Shown: one piece after another, positions 10,961 through 22,612 of the stretch | Position numbering within the stretch: position 1 is the first letter of the stretch | Layout: each line of letters starts with the position of its first letter | Source: Utricularia gibba | Lineage: Eukaryota; Streptophyta; Magnoliopsida; Lamiales; Lentibulariaceae | NCBI GenBank assembly: GCA_002189035.1 | Contig: NEEC01000004.1 | Span: forward strand, 1,984,001 to 2,048,000 | Direction of reading: 5' to 3' | DNA length: 64,000 bases | Made by a program: the position numbers and the translations under genes | The notes under the pieces: model-generated | Seen by the model: only the letters and a program-made list of their open reading frames with translations | Told to the model about the DNA's origin: nothing | The model's database searches: none

Positions 10961-13272
10961 TTGATAGAAGGAAAATTCTAAAGATGTTGTATGTCTAAAG
11001 GTTTTCTATATTAAAAGATATTTATAAAATTGAATAAGTATTCTATAGGACATTCAAAAAAAAATGCAATAGTAGCAAATTCGGGTCGATTCATAGTGAG
11101 CAAGCAGTTTTTCAATTGTAAGTCCTAAGCACAAGCGAGACTAAATAGAAAATTTTAGTTGGGAAACGAGTTTCTACTCCAAAGAAATTAGTAAAAATTC
11201 AGAAAATAATATCTACACTAAAGACAAACAACATAATAAGTAAATCGGCCTGCAAGTTTAAAAGTAACAATTACACTTAATATAAAAATTAATCATGCTT
11301 AAAGGATAACCTAAATATGCTCTAGTTATTATTTTGATTCACACAGTAAAAGACACAACAAAGAAAAACATGCTAAGTTGAAAACACTCAAATAAAATGA
11401 ACGTTTAGCAGGAAATGTTAAGTGAGCTAGCAAGTTGTGAAAATGCAGAAATAAAATGCTGAAAATAAAAAATTAGTTCGGGTTTTTAAGTTAGTTTTGT
11501 GCATCAATTATCATCTTCCTCTTGTGCTGGTTGGTTCTAAAGCTTGGTGGGACAGTTCCTATTGTTTTGCTACTATTATGGGCAATGGAGGTGGTTCCAG
11601 TGTCAGTCTAGAACTATTTCTTTCACCTTCTTCACATAGGCAGATTGGTGTTTTATAGGGCTTTGAACGTTGAAGATAGGTTCCAGTGTCACGCTCGAAT
11701 TGTCCTTCATTCATCTTCTTCCTTGAAATTGGTTCAAACTTGCAGGAAAAACCTCTCCCAACATTTGAAATCTCCGTTCTTTTTCCACTCTATTGTGCAT
11801 GCCCCATGTTACGTGCCTTGGGGAGGCTTAGCTTCCTTGTTCCTTGTTTCATGTCCAATAGTCTTATCTTCTCGTGCATGTAGATGCATAGTTTTCATTT
11901 TGCCCCTAGACTAATAAATACTACATATAGTGGTCAAAATACATGGCTCAACCCAAATGGGCTGGCCGTTCATGGGCCTGAATAAATAGTAAGTTCACCT
12001 CAACAAGAAAATCAATGCAAAATAGGCTCAAAATAAGTTTTTACACAAAATAAATTTGATAACTCTAATTTTAACATTTTTACCTATTTTAACTTACTAA
12101 ATTCCTTATCTTAACATGTAAAACACCACAAATATGATTAGTTTTGACACAACATCAATGACGAAGACATTAGCCTCCTCAAGGCATAAGATGCTAATGA
12201 AGGAGACATGATTTGTGTTAAAGTATTGATCACACATTCTCTTCCAATCTGAGAGGTAGATTGTAAAAGGAAAACAAGTACACATTGCGTAGATGTGCTT
12301 ATGTTTCTCAATGAGCTAGAAGTAAAGTGATGCTACATCTTGAAATTACTTGGTTTGGATGGGTAAGTCCCATGATATGCAGCAATTATTAGAATTGCTT
12401 ACATGATGATGAATGAGAGGTGATCATTGAGGGTATGTTTTATGTCTAGATAATGTTGGGTTGAACAAATAACATAATGAAGACATAGCAAATCAAGATA
12501 ATAAATGTGATTTTGGCTCTGTAAGTAGTGTTCATTCAATATATGTTATGTTGATCCAAAGTGAACATGAAATATTGATTCTTAAAAAATTGAGTTCAAG
12601 AGGTTTCACTATGTTTTTGCCTAGTGTTTTACTTGGTTATATCATAGTGTCTTACAAATCACACCAAAGAAACCAAACACATAAATGGCAATGTCAATTA
12701 GGTGAACACTTTAGTTCGTTAGCATCAATCCTAATGCTTTTAGGTGTTGGTGAATTGGATGCTTCTAGCATTTAGTTCTACTCTATTTCCTAGTGGACAA
12801 GAATATATGGTTTTCTCTCTTTTGTATTGTAGTGATGCACTCTTTGAATCCTTCTTTTTAGAAACAACATATATCACAAGTTCAAGAAAACACTCGAATC
12901 CCTCTATCCAATCAACAACCACTTTGCATTATATTCATAGGGGTATTTATCTCTCCCAATTTATATTCAGTGAAAATCATTTCTTTCATTTTAATAGTAC
13001 TTTTAGTTCTCTTTTCATGTCAATATTTTTTTATTTATTTACATTTTACAATTAAAGCAAGCAAAAACTTTGATTGTTTTTTAGGAGAAATTAAACACAA
13101 AATTTTATTTGAATGCTGTAATCTTACATACATCGTCTTCAAATTTGGACTTTATCTTCTGCTTTCATTTAACAAAATAGATCTGATTAAAATTTGTTAA
13201 ATTTGCATACATCGTCTTCAATTTTCATTGCATTTTTTCTTTGCTGTAATCTTACCATTTTATGTAGAAATA
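10961..13272. other. Intergenic region with unclassified repeat-like segments
   Basis: About 11080-11170 has the look of a retroelement module (gggtcgattcatagtgagcaagc). Open frames at 11645-11914 and 12744-13055 have no domain I can name. No gene is supported. Confidence 0.3.
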
Positions 13273-13577
13273 TGGAAGGAGATAATAGCTCACACGCGAG
13301 ATGGGCTGATCCTAATCATGTAAAGAACTTCATTAAAGTTTCTATGATAAAGGTTCGTGCCGAAAATAAACCGAATAGTCACTTCAACAATGTGGATTGA
13401 CATTTTAATTCTTTGACATGTAAGAACTATTTTCGAGCTCAATTGAAAAACAATTGAGATAAGATGAAAAAAGTTTGCGATATATGGGATAAGTTGATGA
13501 AGCAAGTTGGAAATGGTTTTATGTCTAATAGTGCTATAATATCTTATTCTCATTGGAGTGATTATTTAAAAATATAT
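13273..13577 (+). pseudogene. Myb/SANT-like DNA-binding domain fragment of a PIF/Harbinger ORF1
   Basis: Starting with MEGDNSSHARWADPNHVKNF, the plus strand encodes one Myb/SANT-like (Myb_DNA-bind_3) domain: ENKPNSHFNNVD, then NYFRAQLKNN, then DKMKKVCDIWDKLMKQVGNG. This is the usual ORF1 companion of Harbinger transposases and the ancestor of plant L10-interacting-Myb proteins. Two conserved Trp codons are TGA (about 13398 and 13456), so it is not translatable in full. No transposase was found with it. Confidence 0.65.
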
Positions 13578-13812
13578 TAACTTTGCTCCAAGACTTTGTT
13601 TCTATGTTACATATACTGTCCTTTAGTTGAATCGATTATATAGTGGAATTTGTAATGTAAAAATTACATTTTACAGTGTCTAATAGAGAATCCAAACATC
13701 ATTGATTTTTATAGTATTTTTATGTTAAAAATACTATGTTTTTTGCAGTGTTTCATCATAAATTATATTGTATGATTGTAATAGAACAAAGCTGCTCTGT
13801 GCTATAAGAATG

Positions 13813-14329
13813 TGATGGGGTATAAATCGATTGGGGACGATCGGATTTTGAAAGGCTGCCAAAAGGAGCCCTAACAGGATAACGTCAGTCAGCAGGCCAA
13901 TATGTGTTAGAAATTTGGCAGCGATGGCCGTCTGACACAGTCTGAAAAGCAGCTGAATTACGGTGGAATAGGCGGCCGATGTTTGAAAAGCACGGTCGCA
14001 TAGCAGGCACAAAAGTAACCGACACCTGTAGAGGCGAAGAATCGGCTAGACTGGCCTCCCCTATAAATAAAAGGAATCATGACAGGAGAAGCGATTCGAT
14101 CCCTAGCCTCCCAGTCTGTATCTTTCTCCTTCATCTCCGTTTAGTAAACATTGTCTTTAATGAGCTCTGACAACTCCGTGGTTTTTCCGCTTCACGGTGG
14201 TTTCCACGTAAAAAATCCCCGCTTACTTCTATTTTATCCAATCAAATCGAACTGACAGCAAAAAGGACACTATACCACTCGCAACCCGAATATCGGCCTA
14301 GTCCGGCATACCGATTTTCACCCGTAACA
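13813..14329 (+). mobile_element. Solo LTR, probably Copia type, with GAATG target duplication
   Basis: The block starts TGATGGGG and ends CCCGTAACA. It is flanked by exact 5-bp repeats gaatg at 13808-13812 and 14330-14334. It is less AT-rich than its surroundings. It contains a TATA box (TATAAATA, 14062-14069) followed by the gtggtttttccgcttcacgg and ttccacgtaaaaaatc motifs common near the R/U5 part of plant LTRs. No internal retrotransposon sequence adjoins it, so it is best explained by LTR-LTR recombination after insertion. Confidence 0.85.
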
Positions 14330-14416
14330 GAATGTAATACCAATTTCTCTAGAATAGCGAGAATTAATGTTTAGCAATATCTTTAGTCACTAGAGAATAT
14401 ATATCTTATATGGCAA

Positions 14417-14800
14417 ATGAACAGCAACCATTGCATTTTTTCAAGAAGCAATATTATTCAATATAATATTGAAGACTATAAAATTACTACACATGTTGAA
14501 AACTCTCCATATGGTTGTACTCCCACTCAACAATTTAGTCAATCTAGCATATCAATATCAGTTCCAAAAGCGCTAGCAAGCAAAAGGGAGCATGTATGAA
14601 TGAATGACAACAACGTAATTGCTCAAGCATTGGAAAATGTGGCAGAAGATGTTGAATCTTCATGAGAGAAGCATTTTGGAGACCATGAGAAGGTTGAAAT
14701 TAAAAGATGTTTGGAGTTTTTGCACAACTACAATAATATAAGGTTTGCACATGAGATATATGTACATGTCATGAAAACCAAACACAACATTTGACTTATC
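14417..14800 (+). pseudogene. Possible continuation of the Harbinger ORF1-like fragment
   Basis: Frames MNSNHCIFSRSN, then LASKREHV, then NNVIAQALENVAEDVES and KRCLEFLHNY resemble the charged helical C-terminal part of Harbinger ORF1 proteins. They lie directly beyond the solo LTR, on the same strand as the Myb/SANT fragment at 13273-13577. My inference is that the LTR landed inside an older ORF1 copy; homology here is weak. Confidence 0.35.
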
Positions 14801-15440
14801 TCAAGTATGATTATCAAATTTATTAGTATAAAATGTGGAAAAATGTCTCTTGAAGTTGGTGTTGTTTGCAAGAATAATTTATCTGAATGCTTTTTTTTTC
14901 ATTTGAAATTGATGTATTGAAGATTCGGTTCGGTTCATTTTATCATATGTATTTCGGTTCATTTGTATTGAATAGCCATTATAACTCATAATTTCTATTC
15001 AAGAATCATTTTACTCAATACATTGCATGAAGATGGGGTGCATTGTACCCCTCTTCATATTGTTTTCTTCTCTAATTATAAACTACCTAATTGCTTTGTT
15101 CCTTGTTTTATCTGTATGGTTATTTCTAAGTGATATCAAATTCCCTCATCCATATAAATCATAAGATCATTATCTATGTAGTTGTTATAAAATTCTTTCT
15201 TCCATATATACAAAAAACGTTCTCTTTTCTATAGATTATTCTAGCCAAAGAAAAGCCAAGGTAGCAAAGATCTTTTCTAAGATCATTATCTATGTAGTTT
15301 GATCCTTCTATATGTGCTTTCTCTTTTATACATTACCAACAATCAATTAGAATCTTATTCATTTGGTTTTTTTCAATGTTTTGTCAACTCTTCATTTTGG
15401 TTATCCATATTAGGAGAAGAGCATTCTGAGAGGGGCTAAT
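14801..15440. other. Intergenic AT-rich spacer
   Basis: No gene, domain or terminal repeat seen. Two similar gatcattatctatgtagtt segments occur near 15165 and 15280. Confidence 0.3.
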
Positions 15441-16690
15441 TGTTAAGTGTCATTTTTAAGTATTTATTATATATTATTACGTGCTAATTAAGTATTAAGT
15501 CATCCAAATTAGAAGTTATATTGATAAGTATTCTATTTTCCTAGAAAATTCTATATTTGCATTTTGTACATATTCTGTTATCTTTTTTCGTGTATTTTCA
15601 CCCAAAATATTAGGAGGTAGGCTTGGAGTGTTGAATTAGACTTGCAGTAGATCAAACACTGACGTTTTGTGCCTTTCACATGATTTGAGTTAATCGTGAG
15701 CGGAAGATTGACACCAGTAAGGATCTCTAACTTACAGCATGTCAGAGTCTACAGCAATGTTTAGGCGCTTAGTTGCACACATGGGAAAGCTAGTGGTGCA
15801 TGCAAGACAGAATGAATGATGAAAATGGAGTAGAAGAAGTTAATATACGTGGGGAGTGAATTAAAACCTACTTGGAACACTTGTTTTTGAACTTCTTTTT
15901 CACTTTTTTTTTTCACACTTGAACGTTTGATTCTTTCTCTCCACCAAGGGAGGAATAACACTACTTGTTTCATTTTCTTGTTTTCATGGTCATTCATGGC
16001 TAAACGTTTTTAGTTTTGAAAACAGATGAAGTTTCCTTGTATATCTTGAGCATCAATCTCGGTTCTTTTATGAAATTCTTCTGGATTTCGCATATTTCAC
16101 ATTGTAGTTTTTCTCTAGTCATGGTCCATGAGTAAGTCACTCCTCGTAGATTTTCATGAAGAGCACCATCTCCAACCCTACTGACTCAAGGATGATATCA
16201 AATTGTTTGTACCATGACAGTAGATGGGTAGTGACCTTGTACCCACTAATCATCATTGGCAATAGTTGGGTACACACACCAAATTCATCTTTGAAGTCAA
16301 TTGACGGCAATCTTCTTGTCCTCTCAATCGTCCAAGAGGAAATCATATGAGGCTATTCATGTGCCTCCTTGTTAATTAGAGTGCTATTCTTTTTTCCTAT
16401 AACCAGTTATTCGGAAGGAATTAGTAAAAGTTGAGGCGAGAATAGACAAAAGGAGGAAATAAAATCTAATTCCTAAGAACTACGTCCCTTAATGAAGGTT
16501 CATTACTTGCATTGTATCTTTTATTTTTATGTTTCAAAAACTCTCTTTTACAAACTCATGACAATTTGTAAAAGTTTAGTACAAAATAATTTCTACAAAA
16601 CTTAATTCTTTGAAATCGACACTTGTACTATGTTTTATTATGTTCTACGTTTTTCTAAATTAAAATTTATTGAGGAAACTACACGCAACA
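15441..16690 (+). mobile_element. Solo LTR of an Athila-like Ty3/Gypsy element, CTAAT target duplication
   Basis: This 1250-bp block begins TGTTAAGTGTCATTTT and ends GGAAACTACACGCAACA. It is bounded by exact ctaat repeats at 15436-15440 and 16691-16695. It is the same family as the LTR at 42973-44319. Both start TGTTAAGTG, both end in a GGAAAC-ACACGCA-CA motif, and both share the internal gggtagtgacct and tataacc-gtta/gta-tc segments. No internal region is present here, so it is a solo LTR. The short open frames inside it are not genes. Confidence 0.88.
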
Positions 16691-16695
16691 CTAAT

Positions 16696-18399
16696 GTAAA
16701 AAAGAAAGTTAATTGCATAGATATTACAATAGTTTACATAAATAGAGAAGTATACAAGTAATATACAAACAGAGAAATATATAAAAATGAGTTTTTATGA
16801 GAAGATACAAGTGATTCAATTCATGGACATACTACCAAATTCATGGGAAATTCTGATTATTATTGATAATGTATGTGTTTAAGAGACAATTAACTTATTT
16901 TTAAATCTTTTTTTTAAATATTTTATATCAAATAATGATCAAATTTACTGAATGACTTGTCTTCAAGATACTAATATGGGAAGCTAACCAAATATTAGAA
17001 GTAAGATGTCAAATATAATAATCATGTAAAATAAGTTTAAATTTGATATCAACAAAGTTATCTTGATCTTAATCTTGTATTTTCGCCATTACTAATAGGA
17101 GTCTAACTATGGTTTGTTTAGTACGGATGAGAAGAGATGTGGCTCCTTAAGGTTTGTTCATCACCAAAATTGGGACCATGTTGCAATTGAGAGATTTGTA
17201 ACATGTGTCTTTACTAAGAGTGAAAGTGAGGTTTATTTAGAATGACTATTTAAATATAACTATAAAAAATGATTATTTTTAAATGTTTTCTTAAACCAAT
17301 TTTTATTTGATCTACCAACTTCAAACAAATAGAATTAAAACATGTTTTATGTAACTTGCTTTATGTGAAATACTTCTTTTTATTGATATTACTAATTTAT
17401 TCGTATTAATTAAATAATTTTTGAATTTTTTTTCAACTATTCTCTTCAATTCATACCTATCCCACTAATATATACATATGTTTCACTTTCAAAACCATCT
17501 TCATTTCTTTTGTTCACAAATCACAATCCACATCCATGACTTTGAGATGGAGAAGTATTCATTGTCTTCTTTGAGATCATACATAGATGATGATCAATTT
17601 TCAAGAAGTAATAAAAAATTACTACAGTAATCGAGTGCGTAAGTTTTCGTGTAAAAATAGGAAGTTTATGGGAGTAGAATTATTGAAGTAGTTGTTAGAA
17701 GGCAACCCAATTAGATCTTATGGCACATTAAAGATGAGAACTCATATTTTTTTTTTATCAGTTTACAATAATAAGTATGGGCTGTAGCCCCCTATATCTA
17801 AAACAAATGAATAAGTTGAAATGTTAATAAGATTTAAAATTTTAATAATTAAATTTTAGTTCTCCTTAATTTTACATTAATAAGTATGAGTTAATAAAAA
17901 AAGGATTTTATCCCCCCTAAATTAAAGTTGAAGATTTACCCCTCATATTAGCTAAGATCACAATCAACATCATCTTATTCAAGAGTATCAACATTCAAGT
18001 ATGATGTTTCTTAGTCTTATATCAACTTTTTTTTAGCTAACATACTTTTTGTGGGATAATGTTGTGTTTTGCATATTTCGTAGCATGTACAATCCATAGA
18101 TATTATTACATGAAGTTCTTAAATCTTGTTTTAAGATATTTAAGAATTGGATTTCTTAATTTCAACCTCACAATTACTCCTTCATAGATCCAATTTGATA
18201 ATCGGTACTCACGTTATTGGGAACATAGTGATGGATAGAAACTCCCATTCCTAGTATAAGGCAGCTTGTGGACACTCAATCGATTATGGATGTGACATTT
18301 GTTTGTTCAACCAATTTGGTCTCTATCCAACTAGTCTTCTTTGATGTTCATATCTTAAGTTCAACTCATCCTTCATACTTGCCCCAACATGCATGGTGC
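16696..18399. other. Intergenic region containing a hAT 5'-end fragment near 17750-17920
   Basis: No gene is visible. About 17760-17920 (from gggctgtagccccctatat to ataagtatgag) matches, in inverted orientation, the subterminal part of the hAT element at about 5338-5490 (gtagcccctatat, ataagatttaaaatt, ttaataagga). It is therefore a second fragment of that family. The remainder is AT-rich and featureless. Confidence 0.5.
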
Positions 18400-19840
18400 T
18401 GTCATCCCTAGCAATTGCACTCTTTGTGGGCACTTAAGGCTTGAGTTCTTGGTTCTCAATCACACTAAGTAACAATACTTAAATGTTTATGGGCTAATTT
18501 TTTACTATCTATATGAAGTTTTATTTTCGACCATTTGAACTACTTTTTGAGATGAATTTTACAATAGTTGTTTTATATAAAATAATACATGTTAATCAAA
18601 TATTTAATAAAAGGTCATATTTATTGTTATAGATTGGATGCCTAAAGATAATATTGTATTATTATCATAAAACTAAATATAAAATTTTTTATGAAACATT
18701 TTATATAAACATACTCATTTTTCAGATCACTCTTTTTAAGTTATAAATCATTAGTGCTCATACATTTCCATTTCATGGAAGCTTTCCTTAAAACAAATAA
18801 CATCAATATACTTTGTATTAAACTCTTGTTTAACATGAGTTAAAACCATTACATAATAGCATGAGGGATAAAAAAATAATTTGAACTCATGTTTTAAATC
18901 ATGGAAAAAATCGTAAACTGTTTGTTCATATAATTCATGGGTTGAACAGTTTAATCATAGTTTAAATCATGATTAACTAGTTCACTTTTTTTAAAAAAAA
19001 AAAGAATTAACATTTTTTTATAAAAAAAATATCAAATCATAATTGAATGGTGTTGCCATCCCAAGCAATTGGATTTTTTCAGGGGTACTTAGCACCTTTC
19101 TTAGTTCTGAAGCGCATGAAGTAACATTACTTAATATGAGCTAATTCTTTACTATCTAAAAGTCTTTTTTTCTCGAGATCCCTAAAAAAATATCTTAAGA
19201 ATCATCCATAAAAAATACTAACATAATTCTAATAGTTGAAACACATATCGTTCGTTATTGCATTGCATCCCTCTCACGGCGTATTTAAACTACTTTTTGA
19301 GATGAGTTTTACAGTAGTTGTTTTATATGAAATCATACAATAATCACATATTTGATTAAAAAAATCATACTTGCTATTATAGATTAGATATCTAAATAAT
19401 TTTTTATTTAATACTTTACCACAATGAAATATAGGCTCATTTATCATATATATTTAATGAATTTTATGATAATAATACAATATTATGAATTATAAGTATT
19501 TTAGAATATTGTATATAAATCTAGTTAGAAAATTTTCAACTAAATCATATTCATATTTACTACAGAGCATATCAAAACGTAGTAGTAAACAAATCTTTAG
19601 TGCTCATACTTTAAAACAAATAAATAACCCATCAATATACTTTATGTTACAAATAGTATTATTACAGAGTTAAAAAAATAATCATGAAAAAATCGTAAAC
19701 TGTTTGCTCATATAATTTATGGGTTGAACAGTTTAATTATAGCTTAAATTATGATTAAACAGTTAGTTTTTAAAAAAAATTTAAATGTTTTTTATGAAAA
19801 AATATCACATCATAATTGAATTGTAGTTGAATCAAAATTA
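18400..19840. repeat. Degenerate direct tandem duplication, period about 750-780 bp
   Basis: Segments recur in the same order and orientation. The ctactttttgagatga motif is at about 18540 and 19288, agcaattg near 18412 and 19058, and aaaatcgtaaactgtttg near 18906 and 19687. The last is followed in both copies by catataatt-atgggttgaacagttta. Spacing drifts from about 640 to 780 bp, showing later indels. No coding potential is visible in either copy. Confidence 0.65.
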
Positions 19841-20267
19841 GATTATAATTTATTTTTTTCTATTTAAAATTATTCAAACTTGATCAATTCTTATTATAAA
19901 CATTGATTTGAATTCACTTCACACAAATCCCGATTTATTTCAATATCTATTGGCAGGAGGCGGGTTTAATTTTTGTCATCTACAGCCCACCCATTTTAAC
20001 ACGGGTTGCCCGTACAAGATCCACCTTTTTTTGGATTAATATCACAATGTAATAATAAGCATGAGAATCCAGCCACGTTTCACAGTGTAGAGGAGGGAAA
20101 TGGGGATTTCAGTGATCAAGAAAATTATACCAAATTCCTTGTGAAACAGCCTGCTTCACCTTATGAGTAGTAGCTCCCTTCCTGTCTCCTGATGAAGATC
20201 CTTCCCTGATGAAAGCTTAACCAGGGCTGGTTCAGAGTCTGAGATTCACGAATGGGAAAGCTGATCT
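19841..20267. other. 3' flank of the APSR1/NRG2-like gene
   Basis: AT-rich up to about 19950, then mixed composition that probably includes the 3' UTR of the minus-strand gene. No other gene seen. Confidence 0.35.
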
Positions 20268-22612
20268 TCATTTAGGGACGTTATGTAGTATGTTCTCGAA
20301 GCTCTGAGCATATACACTGGAGAAGGCTATCAGTGCCTCGAAAGTCTTGGGAAGGTTGGTTTTCAGGTTTCGCAGAATCATGGCTCTTGTGGCCTTTATG
20401 CAGCTTGCGTATTTCGCATTCTCATCATCCACTGATTTCTTATGAGCTTCCACTTTCGCACGCCGTAGTATTAATGGATGCTTGCCATTTGAAGCTGAAG
20501 TAGTATCATCATTTGGCAAGGTCCCTCCATACTTCATTTCCATTTCAGAAAGCGCAGTGAGCTCCCGGCCTAATCTTCTCTCTAGCTTCTCACATCTTCT
20601 GCGTATATTTTGTTCTTCTTGCAGCTGTGTCAAAATACTGCTTATAGCTGACAGCAGAGAACTAATGGCCTCAGACACCATCTGCGGATAAAACATTGCT
20701 ACACATAAGTGTTGAACTGAATATTATAGTATGACTGAGTTGTCTGAATCATATCTATAATATAAGGTCCACGACGTGGACTCAGACATATGAACCACGG
20801 TAAGAGAAGGAAAAATGTGGTGTACCATTTCGGGTAACTTGTCAAGTGTCTGCAACCATTTTTCCAGGAGTTGATGCAACATTGTCGAGTTTTTACTCCA
20901 GGGGCCATCGATATCACGAATCCCTTTTGTGAGCTTTGTCCATTCACACAGGGCCCTTATGTACTCCCGTTGAAATTTCACAAGGCTGCAAAAGTTTTGG
21001 TACCAAGAGGAAACTTCAGTTTGCAGTTGACATGCAGCCAACACTAGGTACTCGGTAGTTGGTTCAACAAATGATTCATCCACTAAATGATTCAGCTGCT
21101 GAGAAATATGATTCTGGATTCGATGACATTTATGCATGGTTCGCCACATGTGCATCATCCTGCACAAAAGCATAAGAGCATTCTGTTACTCGAATGGTTA
21201 TGGAGGACAAAAAACACTAACTTAACATGCACAATGACTCTACCCTGATGCTAGAGCAATCAGCTGAGGATGCAGTTCCTCATTTATGAGCACCAGTATG
21301 TTCGAAGAACATTGCTCAATCGATTCTTGAAGAGATAGGAGGCGAGATTCTAAACTTTCAACTGCTATGCGAGTTTTTTCAACGTTCATATCATCTTTTG
21401 CGTCTTCTTGTCTCTGCAGCAATGAAGATTTTCTGATGTACTCCATCTTAGCTACTTCTTCATCCTGTCAAACAAATACTCCGCTCAATAACAATCAGGT
21501 TAACTTTTTACAGCCCTCAATAGGTCTTAACTACCTTAATGTTTTTGTAGAGTTTCTGCTCTTCCGAGTAAAGCTTCTCAAGGGTGAGGCAATGAGCTCC
21601 CGGCTTACATGGTTCAACTTCACCAACCAGGTCTCCTTGTTCTTTTGAGTAACGAAAAGATCTTGAGGACCAATTCCAAGACAGGGCACTGAAAACTTTT
21701 GCCGAATTGCTTTTATTCCCTGAATACCAAGACAATATACAATGTCAGAAGAACAACCACATAATGAGGATATAGGAATCAAGTCAGGGCGGGTGGGGGA
21801 GTGTGGGTACCTGTGTTCACTTTAAGACTATGATGAAGAGAAATTGCACTCATGTCAATGTCGATGAAGACTGCCACATCCTTCACAGTAGCAGACGCTT
21901 TCAAGAAATAATCATCTAAGTTTTTAATGATGGAACCCAAGCTCTTCTTGCCTCTCCAGGCTACCACAGGAGCATCTTCGTTGTCCTTCATCCAGCTAGA
22001 AGTCGATGAATTATCATCGAGATGATTGATCTGCTGTCCTGAAAGCTCGGCCTGATCTTCAAAGAAAGCGCCATCTTTCTCCACTTCAGTGAATTTTCTA
22101 CATTTCTTTTCATCATCGTCTACAGACTCAACACTTGAATCATCCCAGTTCTCCCTGATCTCCTCACCATCAATATGCCCTGTATGTTCACGAGAAGCCG
22201 AACCAAAGAGTTCCCAATACTCAAAAGAAGTACCAGGGGGCGGAGGTGGAGGATGGTCAATTTCCCCATCACTTTCAATGATGTCATCATGTTCAGACTT
22301 CGTTTCTAGTGGTTTTTCAGCCGGATTCCGACTATCTGGGCTGAAGGGAGGAGGTGGTGGCGGTGATGGAGGCAAAGGTGGGGGAGGAGAGGGCGAAAAT
22401 CCTGCACCAGAAGCCGTTTCCTCGGCTTCCAAAGACTGAGATTCAGTGAACTGCCTCAGTGTAAGGCCAGTGTTTATCAATGATCTCAGATAGGCTAGCT
22501 GTGCATCAGCAAACTCCTTTCTACATCGCATCAACTGTTTCATCAACCTCTTCCGTTCCTCGCAAATTCTTAATCTTTCCCCTTTATCAACTTTCGACGC
22601 CACACAACCCAT
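20268..22612 (-). CDS. APSR1/NRG2-like protein with DUF630 and DUF632 domains, five exons
   Basis: On the minus strand, exons 22612-21811, 21719-21535, 21464-21244, 21159-20826 and 20681-20268 join in frame with GT-AG borders into 651 residues. The start MGCVASKVDKGERL carries a Gly2 N-myristoylation signal and opens the DUF630 domain (residues 1-60), followed by proline-rich runs (about 75-95 and 120). The DUF632 region runs from about 215 to near the C-terminus, with KSLGSIIKNLDDYFLKAS, LEKLYSEEQKLYKNIK, MHKCHRIQNHISQQLNHL and FQREYIRALCEWTKL. Relatives include Arabidopsis APSR1 and NRG2 and rice REL2, membrane-associated proteins linked to phosphate or nitrate responses and leaf shape; they have no known catalytic motif. 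The gene looks intact. Which paralogue it is cannot be told by eye. Confidence 0.9.

Noticed and set aside
17100-17470. Possible MITE between gtttgtttagtacgg and the ttctcttcaattcat region
   Set aside because: Inverted similarity was too weak and no target duplication could be found.
22089-22439. Gly/Ser-rich plus-strand open frame
   Set aside because: Shadow of the proline-rich coding sequence of the APSR1-like gene on the other strand.
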